From NCBI RefSeq assembly GCF_030540775.2, contig NZ_CP141266.1, forward strand, positions 2,343,001-2,407,000: a DNA stretch of 64,000 nucleotides, given 5' to 3'. The stretch is from Flavivirga abyssicola. Lineage in GTDB: Bacteria > Bacteroidota > Bacteroidia > Flavobacteriales > Flavobacteriaceae. Below the pieces are notes generated by a model that saw only the letters and a list, made by a program, of their open reading frames with translations, was not told where the DNA came from and made no database searches. Shown in pieces: positions 53,900 through 63,800 of this stretch (position 1 is its first letter; every line of letters starts with the position of its first letter). The position numbers and the translations under genes were made by a program.

Positions 53900-56800
53900 T
53901 TGGAAGATACATTATCACATATCATAATTAAAGATTTTACTACAGAAAGTAATATACTAAACACTGAAATAAAGTTGAGTTATCAGGTGTTTGGTAAAGC
54001 TTTAGGTACAGCACCTATCGTTTTGGTAAACCATGCCTTAACCGGTAATAGTAATGTTGCTGGAGAAGACGGTTGGTGGAAAGATTTGGTTGGTAATGAC
54101 AAAGTCATTGATACAAAATTATACACCGTTTTAGCATTTAACATTCCTGGAAATGGTTTTGATGGATTTATAATTGATAACTATAAAGATTTTGTTGCCA
54201 GAGATGTTGCAACATTATTTTTAATAGGACTTAAAGAATTAAATATTGAAAGGCTCTTCGCTATTGTAGGAGGCTCTTTGGGAGGCGGTATTGCCTGGGA
54301 AATGGCTGTGATTAAACCAGATGTTACAGAGCATTTAATACCTGTAGCAACCGATTGGAAATCGACAGATTGGTTAATTGCCAATTGCCAGATACAAGAA
54401 CAGTTTTTGTTAAATTCCAGAAACCCGGTACATGATGCTAGAATGCATGCCATGTTATGTTACCGTACTCCAGAATCATTCAAAGAACGTTTTCACCGTT
54501 CTAAAAATGAAGATTTAGAGATTTTTAATGTAGAAAGTTGGTTGCTACATCATGGTAAAAAATTGCAAGAACGTTTTCAACTGTCGGCTTATAAATTGAT
54601 GAATCAATTATTAAAAACGATTGATGTTACTAAAAATAGAGCAAACGATTTTAATACTGAATCAAGTCCAGCACAAGTTGTTTTAGAGCGTATCGATGCC
54701 AACATTCATATTGTAGGGGTAGATTCCGATTTGTTTTTTACAGCAGAAGAGAACAGGCAAACCCATAAACAATTAGCATTAACACATCCTAATGTTACTT
54801 ATAATGAAATACATTCGGTACATGGGCATGATGCTTTTTTGATGGAATATGAACAACTAGAAAAAATTATAGAAGGCATTTTTGTGCCAGATTCTAAAAA
54901 AAGAAAAATGAAAGTATTAAAGTTTGGAGGAAAATCTTTAGCAAATGGAGATGGCTTGAATAAAGTTATTTCTATTATTGAAAATAAGGTCAATAACGGT
55001 GAGCGGATTTCCGTTGTAGTTTCAGCAAGAGGAAATGCTACGGACGAATTGGAGAATATTTTAAATAAAGCTCTAAAAGGAGTAGCTTTTCAAGACGAAT
55101 TGGAAGCTTTTAAAACGTACCAAAAAGAACCGTTAAAAACCATAGATTTTTCTGAGCAGTTTTCAATTCTTGATAAACTTTTTGAAGGTGTTAGTTTGTT
55201 ACGTGATTGCAGTCAAAAAACAAAAGATGAAATTTTGGCTCAAGGCGAATTACTATCTATTAAATTGCTTTCAGAATTACTTAATCAACGTGGTATTAAA
55301 GCAAAAGCTACTGATTCCCGACAATTAATTAAAACGGATGATGCCTTTGGTAATGCACAACCTATTTCACAATTAACTAAAGATAATGTTCGCAACTATT
55401 TTAAGCAAAATAATGGAGACACCGTTAATATAGTCACAGGATTTATAGCATCTAATTCGAAAAATGAAACGACTACTTTAGGTCGAAACGGAAGCAATTA
55501 TACAGCCGCTTTATTAGCCAATTATTTGGATGCCGAAGAGTTGCAAAACTACACGCATGTAAATGGTATTTATACGGCAAATCCAGATTTGGTTGCCGAT
55601 GCGCAAAAAATTAGGGAATTGTCGTTTAGTGAAGCGAATGAGTTGGCTAATTTCGGAACAAATGTCTTACACGCTAAAACCATTATCCCTTTAGTAGAAA
55701 AGAATATTAATCTACGCATTTTAAATACGTTTAATTCGGATGACGAAGGCACTTTAATTACCGCAAAACCAAGTTCTAAAGAAGTAACATCGCTGTCCGT
55801 TTTAGACCATGTAGCGTTGTTAAATCTAGAAGGACGTGGCTTATTAGGTAAGATCGGGGTAGATGCCAGAATTTTTAAAGCCTTGAGTATTCACGATATT
55901 AGCGTGAGTATTATTTCTCAGGGATCATCAGAAAGAGGTATTGGATTAATTATAAATGCAGAACAAGCAACTCAGGCAGTTATTGCCCTAGAGCGTGAAT
56001 TTGAAAACGATTTTTACTCACAAGATGTCAATAAAATTGAAATTGTAGATGATGTATCTGTGATATCCATCATAGGGATTGAATTAAGTTCGTTTCATAA
56101 ACCATTTAATGCATTGATTAAAAACCAGATTACACCTTTACTGTTTAATAATACGGTAACAGGCAGAAATGTAAGTTTGGTGGTTAAAAAGAATCAATTG
56201 CATAAAGCCATGAACGTGATTCATGGTGAGGTTTTCGGAATTTCAAAAAAGATCAATATTGCCATTTTTGGACATGGGTTAGTAGGAGGTGCTTTAATTA
56301 ATCAGATTTTAAAATCCAAAGATGATATAGAAAAAAGAAAAGGTATTAACTTGAATGTATTCGCCATTGCTAATTCAAGAAAGCTCCTTTTAAGTAAAAA
56401 CGGAGTAGAAAATAATTGGCAGGAAGCTATAGAATCAACATCACAAGAAAGTTCCATTCAGGATATTATTGCTTTTGCAAAAGCGCATCATTTAGAGAAT
56501 TTAATAGCTGTAGATAATACAGCAAGTTCAAATTTTCACTCAAACTATATCCCGTTGGTTGAAGCTGGTTTCGATTTGGTATCATCAAATAAAATAGCGA
56601 ATACCATTTCACATGAGTTTTATACGAAACTGCGTTTGCAATTAGATGAGCATAATAAACAGTATTTGTATGAAACTACAGTTGGAGCAGGATTACCATT
56701 AATCGATACGATTAAATTATTGCATGAATCTGGAGAAAATATTACTAGAATACGAGGTGTTTTCTCAGGAACATTAAGTTATTTATTTAATAACTTTTCA

Positions 56801-57325
56801 GTTCAGGATAAACCGTTTAGTGTGATCGTTCAAGAAACTATCGACAAAGGTTTTACAGAGCCAGATCCAAGAGAAGACTTTTCTGGAAATGATGTTGCCA
56901 GAAAACTATTAATATTAGCTAGAGAGTTAGATTTGCAAAATGAATTTGAAGATGTGGCAGTTCAGAATTTAATTCCGGAAGCCTATCAGAACATTTCAGT
57001 TCAGGAATTTTTAAAACAGTTAGATGTTTTAGATGAAGCATTTCAAAAAATAAAAGATGAACAGAAAGAAGGGCATGTATTAAGATATGTGGGTGATTTA
57101 TTTGGCGATTTATCTCAAGATAAAGGGAATTTGGAAGTAAAATTAGTATCTATTCCAGAGGACAGTACACTGGGTCATGTAAAAGGATCTGATGCCATTT
57201 TTGAGATTTTTACAGAATCTTATGGCGAGCAACCCATTGTTATTCAAGGTGCAGGAGCAGGTGCAGAGGTTACAGCCAGAGGTGTTTTTGGGGATATTTT
57301 GAGGTTGTCTAAACATATAAATTAA
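53900..57325 (+). CDS. three-part fusion: MetX-like acyltransferase, aspartate kinase, homoserine dehydrogenase
   Basis: One uninterrupted frame of 1,141 residues, read from TTG at 53900 (no close ATG). Residues 1-330 are an alpha/beta hydrolase fold of the homoserine O-acetyltransferase type: Ser in VGGSLGGGIAWE, Asp in VDSDLFFTAEE and His in VHGHDAFL. Residues from 337 (MKVLKFGGKSLANG) to about 780 are aspartate kinase with ACT-like regulatory parts. From about 785 (IAIFGHGLVGG) it is homoserine dehydrogenase, with SSNKIAN, FSGTLSYLFN and DPREDFSGNDVARK. The protein thus covers aspartate to aspartyl phosphate, semialdehyde to homoserine, and acylation. The ATG at 54908 could also start kinase-dehydrogenase alone. 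Confidence 0.9.
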   Translation: MEDTLSHIIIKDFTTESNILNTEIKLSYQVFGKALGTAPIVLVNHALTGNSNVAGEDGWWKDLVGNDKVIDTKLYTVLAFNIPGNGFDGFIIDNYKDFVARDVATLFLIGLKELNIERLFAIVGGSLGGGIAWEMAVIKPDVTEHLIPVATDWKSTDWLIANCQIQEQFLLNSRNPVHDARMHAMLCYRTPESFKERFHRSKNEDLEIFNVESWLLHHGKKLQERFQLSAYKLMNQLLKTIDVTKNRANDFNTESSPAQVVLERIDANIHIVGVDSDLFFTAEENRQTHKQLALTHPNVTYNEIHSVHGHDAFLMEYEQLEKIIEGIFVPDSKKRKMKVLKFGGKSLANGDGLNKVISIIENKVNNGERISVVVSARGNATDELENILNKALKGVAFQDELEAFKTYQKEPLKTIDFSEQFSILDKLFEGVSLLRDCSQKTKDEILAQGELLSIKLLSELLNQRGIKAKATDSRQLIKTDDAFGNAQPISQLTKDNVRNYFKQNNGDTVNIVTGFIASNSKNETTTLGRNGSNYTAALLANYLDAEELQNYTHVNGIYTANPDLVADAQKIRELSFSEANELANFGTNVLHAKTIIPLVEKNINLRILNTFNSDDEGTLITAKPSSKEVTSLSVLDHVALLNLEGRGLLGKIGVDARIFKALSIHDISVSIISQGSSERGIGLIINAEQATQAVIALEREFENDFYSQDVNKIEIVDDVSVISIIGIELSSFHKPFNALIKNQITPLLFNNTVTGRNVSLVVKKNQLHKAMNVIHGEVFGISKKINIAIFGHGLVGGALINQILKSKDDIEKRKGINLNVFAIANSRKLLLSKNGVENNWQEAIESTSQESSIQDIIAFAKAHHLENLIAVDNTASSNFHSNYIPLVEAGFDLVSSNKIANTISHEFYTKLRLQLDEHNKQYLYETTVGAGLPLIDTIKLLHESGENITRIRGVFSGTLSYLFNNFSVQDKPFSVIVQETIDKGFTEPDPREDFSGNDVARKLLILARELDLQNEFEDVAVQNLIPEAYQNISVQEFLKQLDVLDEAFQKIKDEQKEGHVLRYVGDLFGDLSQDKGNLEVKLVSIPEDSTLGHVKGSDAIFEIFTESYGEQPIVIQGAGAGAEVTARGVFGDILRLSKHIN

Positions 57326-57333
57326 AAATAAAT

Positions 57334-57407
57334 GTCAGTCTGAGCGCAGTCGAAGACATTATTGAGCCTTTCGTTTTTTAAGCATTTCGACTGCGCTCAA
57401 TGTGACC
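57334..57407. repeat. GTCAGTCTGAGCGCAGTCGAA extragenic inverted repeat
   Basis: GAGCGCAGTCGAA on the left is the inverted copy of TTCGACTGCGCTC on the right, and the outer ends GTCA and TGAC also match. It is of the same family as 25513-25601 and occupies the gap before metZ. Confidence 0.7.
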
Positions 57408-57475
57408 AGATATTTTAATGACATTGAGCAGAAATCCAAGGGAATCTGACTTTAATAGTCAAACAAAAAAATAAA

Positions 57476-58648
57476 ATGAGCAAAGAAAAAAAACAGTTTG
57501 AAACAGAAGCCATTCGTACACAATTAGAACGTACCGAATTTTTAGAACATACAAGTCCGTTATATTTAACATCAAGTTTTGTATTTGAAGATGCCGAAGA
57601 TATGCGTGCATCTTTTACAGAAGAGAAAGAACGAAATATCTATAGTCGTTTTACAAACCCTAATACGACTGAGTTTGTAGAGAAGGTGTGCCGTATGGAA
57701 GGTGCAGAAGATGGTTATGCCTTTGCAACAGGAATGGCAGCGATATTTTCAACTTTTGCTGCATTACTGGATAGTGGCGATCATATTGTGTCTGCCCGAT
57801 CTGTTTTTGGGTCTACCCATACATTGTTTACAAAATATTTACCTAAGTGGAATATTGAAACGACCTATTTCGATATTAATAAACCAGAAACTATTGAAAG
57901 CTGTATTACACCAAAAACAAAGATTCTATATGCCGAGTCGCCTACAAATCCAGCGATCGATATTATTGATTTAGAATGGTTAGGTAACATCGCTAAAAAA
58001 CACAATCTGATTTTAATTATAGATAACTGTTTTGCGACTCCTTATATTCAGCAGCCAATAAAATATGGTGCGCATTTGGTAGTGCATTCTGCGACAAAGC
58101 TTATGGATGGTCAAGGACGTGTTTTAGGAGGCGTTACAGTAGGTGATGCAGATTTAGTTAGAGAGATTTATTTGTTTGCCAGAAACACTGGGCCTGCCTT
58201 GTCCCCATTTAATGCGTGGACTTTGTCTAAAAGCCTTGAAACGCTTGCTGTAAGAGTTGATAAACATTGTGAAAATGCTTTAAAAGTGGCTGAATTTTTA
58301 GAAAATCATCCAAAAGTGAATTGGGTGAAATATCCATTTTTAAAATCACATCCACAATACGAAGTCGCTAAAAAGCAAATGAAACTAGGTGGAAATATAG
58401 TTGCTTTTGAAGTTAAGGGAGGTATTGAAGCAGGGCGTAGTTTTTTAAATGCTATTAAATTATGTTCGCTATCTGCTAATCTAGGAGATACCAGAACTAT
58501 TGTAACACATCCAGCATCAACAACACACAGTAAATTGTCAGAGGCTGATAGGCTAGAGGTGAGTATTACCGATGGTCTGGTAAGAGTATCTGTTGGTTTA
58601 GAACATGTAGATGATATTATACAGGATTTGTCTCAGGCTTTAGGGTGA
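57476..58648 (+). CDS. metZ: trans-sulfuration enzyme (O-succinylhomoserine sulfhydrylase / cystathionine gamma-synthase type)
   Basis: A 390-residue PLP enzyme. The cofactor Lys208 is in HSATKLMDGQGRVLGG, and LTSSFVFEDAEDMRASF and YSRFTNPNTTEFVEKV are typical of the MetZ group. It would form homocysteine directly with sulfide, or cystathionine with cysteine, from acylated homoserine. It follows the fusion gene in the same direction, so two sulfur-transfer enzymes (metY and metZ) share this cluster. Which acyl group it prefers is not decided by sequence. Confidence 0.9.
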   Translation: MSKEKKQFETEAIRTQLERTEFLEHTSPLYLTSSFVFEDAEDMRASFTEEKERNIYSRFTNPNTTEFVEKVCRMEGAEDGYAFATGMAAIFSTFAALLDSGDHIVSARSVFGSTHTLFTKYLPKWNIETTYFDINKPETIESCITPKTKILYAESPTNPAIDIIDLEWLGNIAKKHNLILIIDNCFATPYIQQPIKYGAHLVVHSATKLMDGQGRVLGGVTVGDADLVREIYLFARNTGPALSPFNAWTLSKSLETLAVRVDKHCENALKVAEFLENHPKVNWVKYPFLKSHPQYEVAKKQMKLGGNIVAFEVKGGIEAGRSFLNAIKLCSLSANLGDTRTIVTHPASTTHSKLSEADRLEVSITDGLVRVSVGLEHVDDIIQDLSQALG

Positions 58649-59060
58649 TTTAACGTATTCTTGTTTAAGAGCTCTGCCTGCCCATCAGTAGCCACGGTTT
58701 ACCCTTATATAAATCGTTAAGAACAGACCATAGGGTAAGCCCCGACCCTTCGTAAGAATAAAGTACAAAAGCTTCGAAACCCAGGAGCATAGTATGGGAT
58801 GTAGCATTGGCGCGACGTCGAAGTTTTGTGCTTGGTTCTTCTTGAGCCTAAGCAAAAGAAGAAATTCCTATCGAAGGGGCGTCTTTTCTTTTGTTACTTT
58901 TCTTTGGACGAAGCAAAGAAAAGTAAAATTGAATCATATTAATGTAGGAACTCAGTAGTTGTTGATATAGGTTTTTTATACACCAGAAATAAGTTCAGAA
59001 CACCGGCTGATATGAATTTCTTATCCGAGTTTTCACGTTAGTTTAAATTTATTGAATAAA
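58649..59060. other. structured gene-free stretch after metZ
   Basis: No gene is supported. The stretch has several hairpins: 58836-58863 (TTCTTCTT/AAGAAGAA), a perfect 11-bp-arm hairpin at 58896-58924 (ACTTTTCTTTG/CAAAGAAAAGT, loop GACGAAG), and a distant TTTACCCT/AGGGTAA pair around 58698-58736. It is clearly less A+T-rich than the flanks. It may be a mobile or repeated non-coding element, or contain a structured RNA. Confidence 0.4.
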
Positions 59061-59061
59061 A

Positions 59062-59083
59062 AACCACAGCTAAAACTGTGGTT
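59062..59083 (-). terminator. terminator after the lipocalin-like lipoprotein gene
   Basis: Arms AACCACAG and CTGTGGTT with a CTAAAA loop. On the minus strand a run of six T follows, which fits the end of the lipoprotein gene that stops at 59142. Confidence 0.7.
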
Positions 59084-59141
59084 CTCTACTCTAGTTTATA
59101 AGGCCCAAGTTATAAACTCAGGACTTCTTTGTTAGAATTAG

Positions 59142-59663
59142 TTAGATAGCTACTTTATTATAAGTAAACGTGATATTACTATTAATACGATTACCGTTTA
59201 CATCAGTAACATTGAAATTATCCTCTATTAAGAATGAAGTACCATCCGTATTCATCTCAATATCAATTTCTCGCATGTTACAAAAACTCACCAAGGTCAA
59301 TAAGGTATTATTTGTTAATTTCCAGGTGCCAGTAGATGTTTGTTTGTTACTGCAATTTGATGCCGTTACTCCCTGTTCAAATGTGTAGCTTCTATCATTA
59401 TTGAAATTATAGAAGGCATCTTTTTCACATGCTTCGTATTGTTCAAATAAATTGGTGTTTGGGTTGTCTTCGCTATCGTCGGTTAAATCTATTTCCTTTT
59501 CAGAAACGATTTCAGCTAAAACCCACTTGTGAGCAAATGCAGTTTCATCATTACTCAGTTCTCCGGTTAAGTCTTGGGTGCAATTTGAATCGTCATCGCT
59601 ACAACCAACAATTAAAAGCGCAATTACAATCAAACTACTCATTAGGACATTCGTTTTTTTCAT
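59142..59663 (-). CDS. lipocalin-like lipoprotein
   Basis: A 173-residue protein with a lipoprotein signal (LLIVGC, Cys at residue 21), then an Asp-rich stretch. The body fits the lipocalin-like domain common in Bacteroidetes (PF13648): a start segment HKWVLAEIVS, a middle SYTFEQG and TSTGTWKLTNNTLLTL, and an end NITFTYNKV. Four Cys in the body may form disulfides. It is probably surface-exposed on a membrane. The ligand is unknown, and it is a single gene. Confidence 0.8.
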   Translation of the reverse strand: MKKTNVLMSSLIVIALLIVGCSDDDSNCTQDLTGELSNDETAFAHKWVLAEIVSEKEIDLTDDSEDNPNTNLFEQYEACEKDAFYNFNNDRSYTFEQGVTASNCSNKQTSTGTWKLTNNTLLTLVSFCNMREIDIEMNTDGTSFLIEDNFNVTDVNGNRINSNITFTYNKVAI

Positions 59664-60233
59664 ATTTAATAAACTTTAACGTTTAGTATTATAGATGCAA
59701 AACATTGAAAATAGTTGCGTGAAATTTTAGATTATTTTGAAATGATATTTTTACAATGTATCTAAAACATAAGTTGTTTTCTTATTTCTGAATGAAAACT
59801 ATCTTACCAGACTTTTTTTAATGACTATATGCTTTTGAAAATGTTTAATAACCATGTGTAATAACAAATTTTTGTTTGAGCCAAGTAATATATTTATCCA
59901 ATCTATTGTGATTTTATAATTTGTAGACGTACTATTTTTACAAAATATAAAAATTATATTTAGTAGGTCACGGATTATAAATCCGAATTATCAGGTTTCT
60001 TCTCTTTAATTTACGATAGCGGTACTAGTTGCAAACTAGTACCAGCGGGAGTATTCTTAAAATAGAGAACTCCCCCTATAACATGTTCTCCTAGGTTGCG
60101 CATGCGCAACCTTTTTAGGTCTAAATAATTGATAAACAGTATTTTAAGTTTTTTGAACCCTTGTTTTTGTTCTGTGCTGATTATCAAATGGTTACAAAAC
60201 AGCCTTTTTGCCGTTTTTTACGCTTTGTTTCAT
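59664..60233. other. gene-free stretch with two strong palindromes
   Basis: No gene is visible. Palindromes lie at 60021-60043 (arms GGTACTAGTT/AACTAGTACC, loop GCA) and 60093-60112 (AGGTTGCGCATGCGCAACCT, perfect). The CGATAGCGGTACTAGT-type sequence resembles sequence I associate with the edges of flavobacterial RHS or transposon regions, but this is from memory only. The left 350 bp are A+T-rich and without structure. Confidence 0.45.
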
Positions 60234-60237
60234 AAAA

Positions 60238-60269
60238 AAAACCACACTTTATTTCTAAAATGTGGTTTC
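60238..60269 (-). terminator. terminator after the candidate immunity gene
   Basis: The arms AAACCACA and TGTGGTTT with a long A+T loop form a hairpin. On the minus strand it ends in a run of T. It lies about 60 bp after the stop of the small lipoprotein gene and can end the RHS transcript. Confidence 0.65.
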
Positions 60270-60330
60270 TCTTGTTTTATTTCTTACTCTTATCTCCACT
60301 AGCTAGAAAAGCTAGCGGTGGTAGCCCATA

Positions 60331-60804
60331 CTAGGGAACAGCTGGGGCTTCCGCATATTCGACATCGCCACAAGTCACTGGCAAAATTGTAGTTTGAGGG
60401 ATTTCAGATAATACCTTAGCAGCTTCTAAATATAAATTATCAGATTTAAGAACTAGTTTTATATAATTATTTTCTACGTCCTTTTTAAAGCAGATATCAA
60501 AATAACCATTAAGATAATCTGAATTTGAATTAATTGAAATTTGAAAAGTATCTTCAAAATACTCCCAACGACCTATACGTTCTTTATTAGTTTTTAACTT
60601 TTTGTCTATTTTTGGAAGAATTATTTTTCCTGTTTCGCTGCTAAGTGACATCATATTTACAACCACGACTTTATCAAAAATATCTTCTTCATTAAATATA
60701 AAAGTATCAATAGCCCAATTTCCATCCAATAATGTTTCTGTTGATGGGTTGCAAGAAGATAAGGAACCAAATATTATCACAAAAAATATTCTTAAAATTT
60801 TCAT
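60331..60804 (-). CDS. small lipoprotein next to the RHS gene, candidate immunity protein
   Basis: From the ATG at 60804 the protein has 157 residues and a lipoprotein signal (FGSLSSC, Cys near residue 20). The body begins LLDGNWAIDTFIFNEEDIF and looks like a small beta-barrel of lipocalin-like form, but I do not recognise the family. In-frame starts further upstream lie inside the RHS gene and would hide the signal, so they are rejected. It starts 10 bp after the RHS stop, on the same strand. This position fits a protein that neutralises the toxin tip of the RHS protein, but a membrane lipoprotein could also help its export. Confidence 0.6.
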   Translation of the reverse strand: MKILRIFFVIIFGSLSSCNPSTETLLDGNWAIDTFIFNEEDIFDKVVVVNMMSLSSETGKIILPKIDKKLKTNKERIGRWEYFEDTFQISINSNSDYLNGYFDICFKKDVENNYIKLVLKSDNLYLEAAKVLSEIPQTTILPVTCGDVEYAEAPAVP

Positions 60805-60814
60805 ACAGTTTTTT

Positions 60815-63800
60815 TTAGTCAGTCGAGTTATAAAACTTATCCAGCTTATCTTGCTCCCTTTGCCAAATGCTTTGCCAAAAAGAATTATTTTCATCATCAC
60901 CATTGTTGTTATAGTTATTATAAATAGTAATCCCTAGGTTTTCTATTTTTTTATCTCCGCTGACACTTGTGCCAGACAAAATTACATTTAATAAATCGTT
61001 AAAGCTTTCAGAATTATGAAATTCTCTTGGGACTAAACCAGAATCATATGCATCTGAAAGGTCTCCCATAGCCAACTCTAGAAAACCTAAATGTTTTTTT
61101 ATTTGGTTTTTATCATAAAGTTTCATAAAAAACCCTATCGCATAACCTGTTAACTTTAATCCTTCTACCACTAGGATTCCTTTAGCCGCTCTGCCTTCTT
61201 TTGCTCCAACCAAAGGTCCATTTCCAATTGCTTTTGGGCTAAATCTTTTATCAGTTTGACCTGTGGATTGTGCAATTGGGAGAAGAATATTATGGGTTTG
61301 ATTAAGCTGACCCCTAATTAAATCAAGTTTAGTTGGTAAGTTTGTTGAGATTCTACCAATAGTTGTATTTATATTTTGATTTCCAATTGTTCCTGGTGCC
61401 CAAGTAGAAACATCCATGTTAGAAAGTCTAAACGGGATTGCCGTAGCCTCTGTCATATTATTCATTCTAAGCCCAACATCTCCATTAGGTTTAACAAAAA
61501 CTCTCGCTTTATTGGCATTAACATATTCTAATCCCTCAAGTTCAACACCATCTATAACTCTATTTTCACTAAAAGCATAAGTAGAATTGTACATAAACTT
61601 TTCAGAAAGTGGGTCTATATTAAAAAATCTCCCAATTGCTGGGTCAGCATTTCTCCATTTAAACGAATACCAATTCAAATTTAATTCGTCTTGATGCTCT
61701 TGCCCTTGAAACCTTCTTTTTAGTGCAATGTTACTAGAACTAGGGTTATTGTTATACCCTTTATGTTTGAGACCAAAGGGATAGTAGTTGTTCTCGGAGA
61801 GTATTTCAGAAGATATAACACTTCCGTTACCATCGGTATCACTATAACTCAATCTAACATTCCCTAAATGATCCTTGTATTGGTATACATAGCCATATTG
61901 TACAGAACCTGAAACAAGTTCAGTGCTCACGTACCCCTCAGGGTGGTTAAAGAATTTTAAAAGATCACCTGCACCTGAATTTTCATAGACATAATTACCT
62001 GCATACTTCGTTTTTGTCACAGAACTTCCTTCGGTGACTACTTTTTCAAGTTTTGCACCAGAGGCATCGTAAATATAAGAAATATTCCCACCGCCCAAAA
62101 CAACCTGGGCAGGTAAATTTAAGTGGTTGTATGTGATATTCGTTGAAATGCCCTTGTTGGCATCGGTGAGCATGTTGCCATTGGCATCGTAAGTATAATC
62201 ATCTACATTATCCAAAGCAGTATCTACAGCATCATCCTTAAACCCGTACTGGTCTATGGAAGCGGCATCTGCTACTTTCATCAGCTTATTTCCACTATCA
62301 TAACTGTACGTCAAATCGTCCATAAGACCAAAAACAGTCGCACTGGCATTTCTGTGACCGTCTCTTTTTAGGTGTATAATGTTCCCATTTTTATCATAAT
62401 CGACAAGCGAAAGGTCGTAATTGCCCGTATTATCAATTGCAGAGGTGACCCTATTGAGCGCATCGTATTGGTAATCGTACGTTTTTAGGCCATTGTCGGT
62501 ATTGGCCGTTTTCCATTGGGTAGAACTAATGTTTCCATTGTACAGTGCATTGCTTCCCTCATTATATCCAATTTTAAAGCCAAACAGATCATTACCTAAA
62601 GTTACGGGGTTATTGATCTGTTTTAGCCAGCCCCTTACATTATAGGTATAGTCTACCTCCTGCAACCTGTTCGTGTTCGATGCCCTGCCACCGACACCCT
62701 TGCTTACCAAAAGCCCAAGCTTGTCATAACTGTTATCCACGATGGTTTCCTGATCAAGATCATTAATAGTCTGTTTCTGTCTCAGCAGTCTTCCTTCGTG
62801 ATCATAAACAAATGCATCCTGGGTCGTAATGGCCGTTTGTCCGGTTTTTGTATGGGTCGTGGTCGATTTGTCGGCTTTACCAGCAAAGTCAAGCTTGCTG
62901 GAAACAACATCCGTTGTGGACAGATAATCGTTCTTGCTTGCTACATAAACGGGGCGCCCTTTTACATCATAACCCGTAAGGGTCGTAATCCAATCGTTAG
63001 TGGTCAAGACCCTTACCTTGGAGCCTGTTGCCAGACTCCTGGTCAACTGTTTGTTGGCATCGTTATAATTGATAACGGTCTGTCCGTCGGCTGTTGCAGG
63101 TAGACTCAATCCGTCCTTATCAAAGTTGTAGTCGTCATAATAGTTTACGGTGTGTAGAACGATACTTGTATTAGGGAAATTAGCATTGGTATAATAGGAG
63201 TTGTCATAACCAGTACCGGATGTTACCTTGCTCTCATATAACTTGGTATCTAAATTGTTTACAGTGTTAAAATGGGTTTGTACATCTGCCCGTGTAGTGT
63301 ATGTTGTATTGGTGTGCAATCCTGTATAGGTTACCCTGCCAAACACATCATATTTGGTAAACAGCCATTGGTTTTGAGCTTTTAAGTTGGCATCCTGGGT
63401 CATGACAGGTCTATCCAAATTATCGTATACAATATATTCCATGTCCTTACCGGGGATTTTCTTTTCTACCAGCCTATTTCTATGATCATACCTATATTGG
63501 TAGCAAAGCTCTAAAAATTCAAAAAGGGACACGCCATTAGATGTATCCACCTTAGGCGGGATGACAAAGGAAAGGTTGCCATGGTCATCGTACACATAAT
63601 AGGTATCATGGGATACATTGGTTTGGGATACGCCATCGACCATGGACGTTCCATAGGTACGCTTAAGGACAATACGTCCCTGCTTGTCCTTAAACTCTTC
63701 TGTGGTATGTGCTTTGGATGTGGTACCATCATGGTTCTCATCTTTGGTAACGGTCTTGTAAAGTTCTCCCACGGCGTAATAGGTTGTACCTCCGGTTAAA

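Noticed and set aside
54908-57325. Separate thrA gene next to a separate metX gene
   Set aside because: There is no stop codon or frame change between the two parts, so one fused protein is the simplest reading; the internal ATG is noted only as an alternative start.
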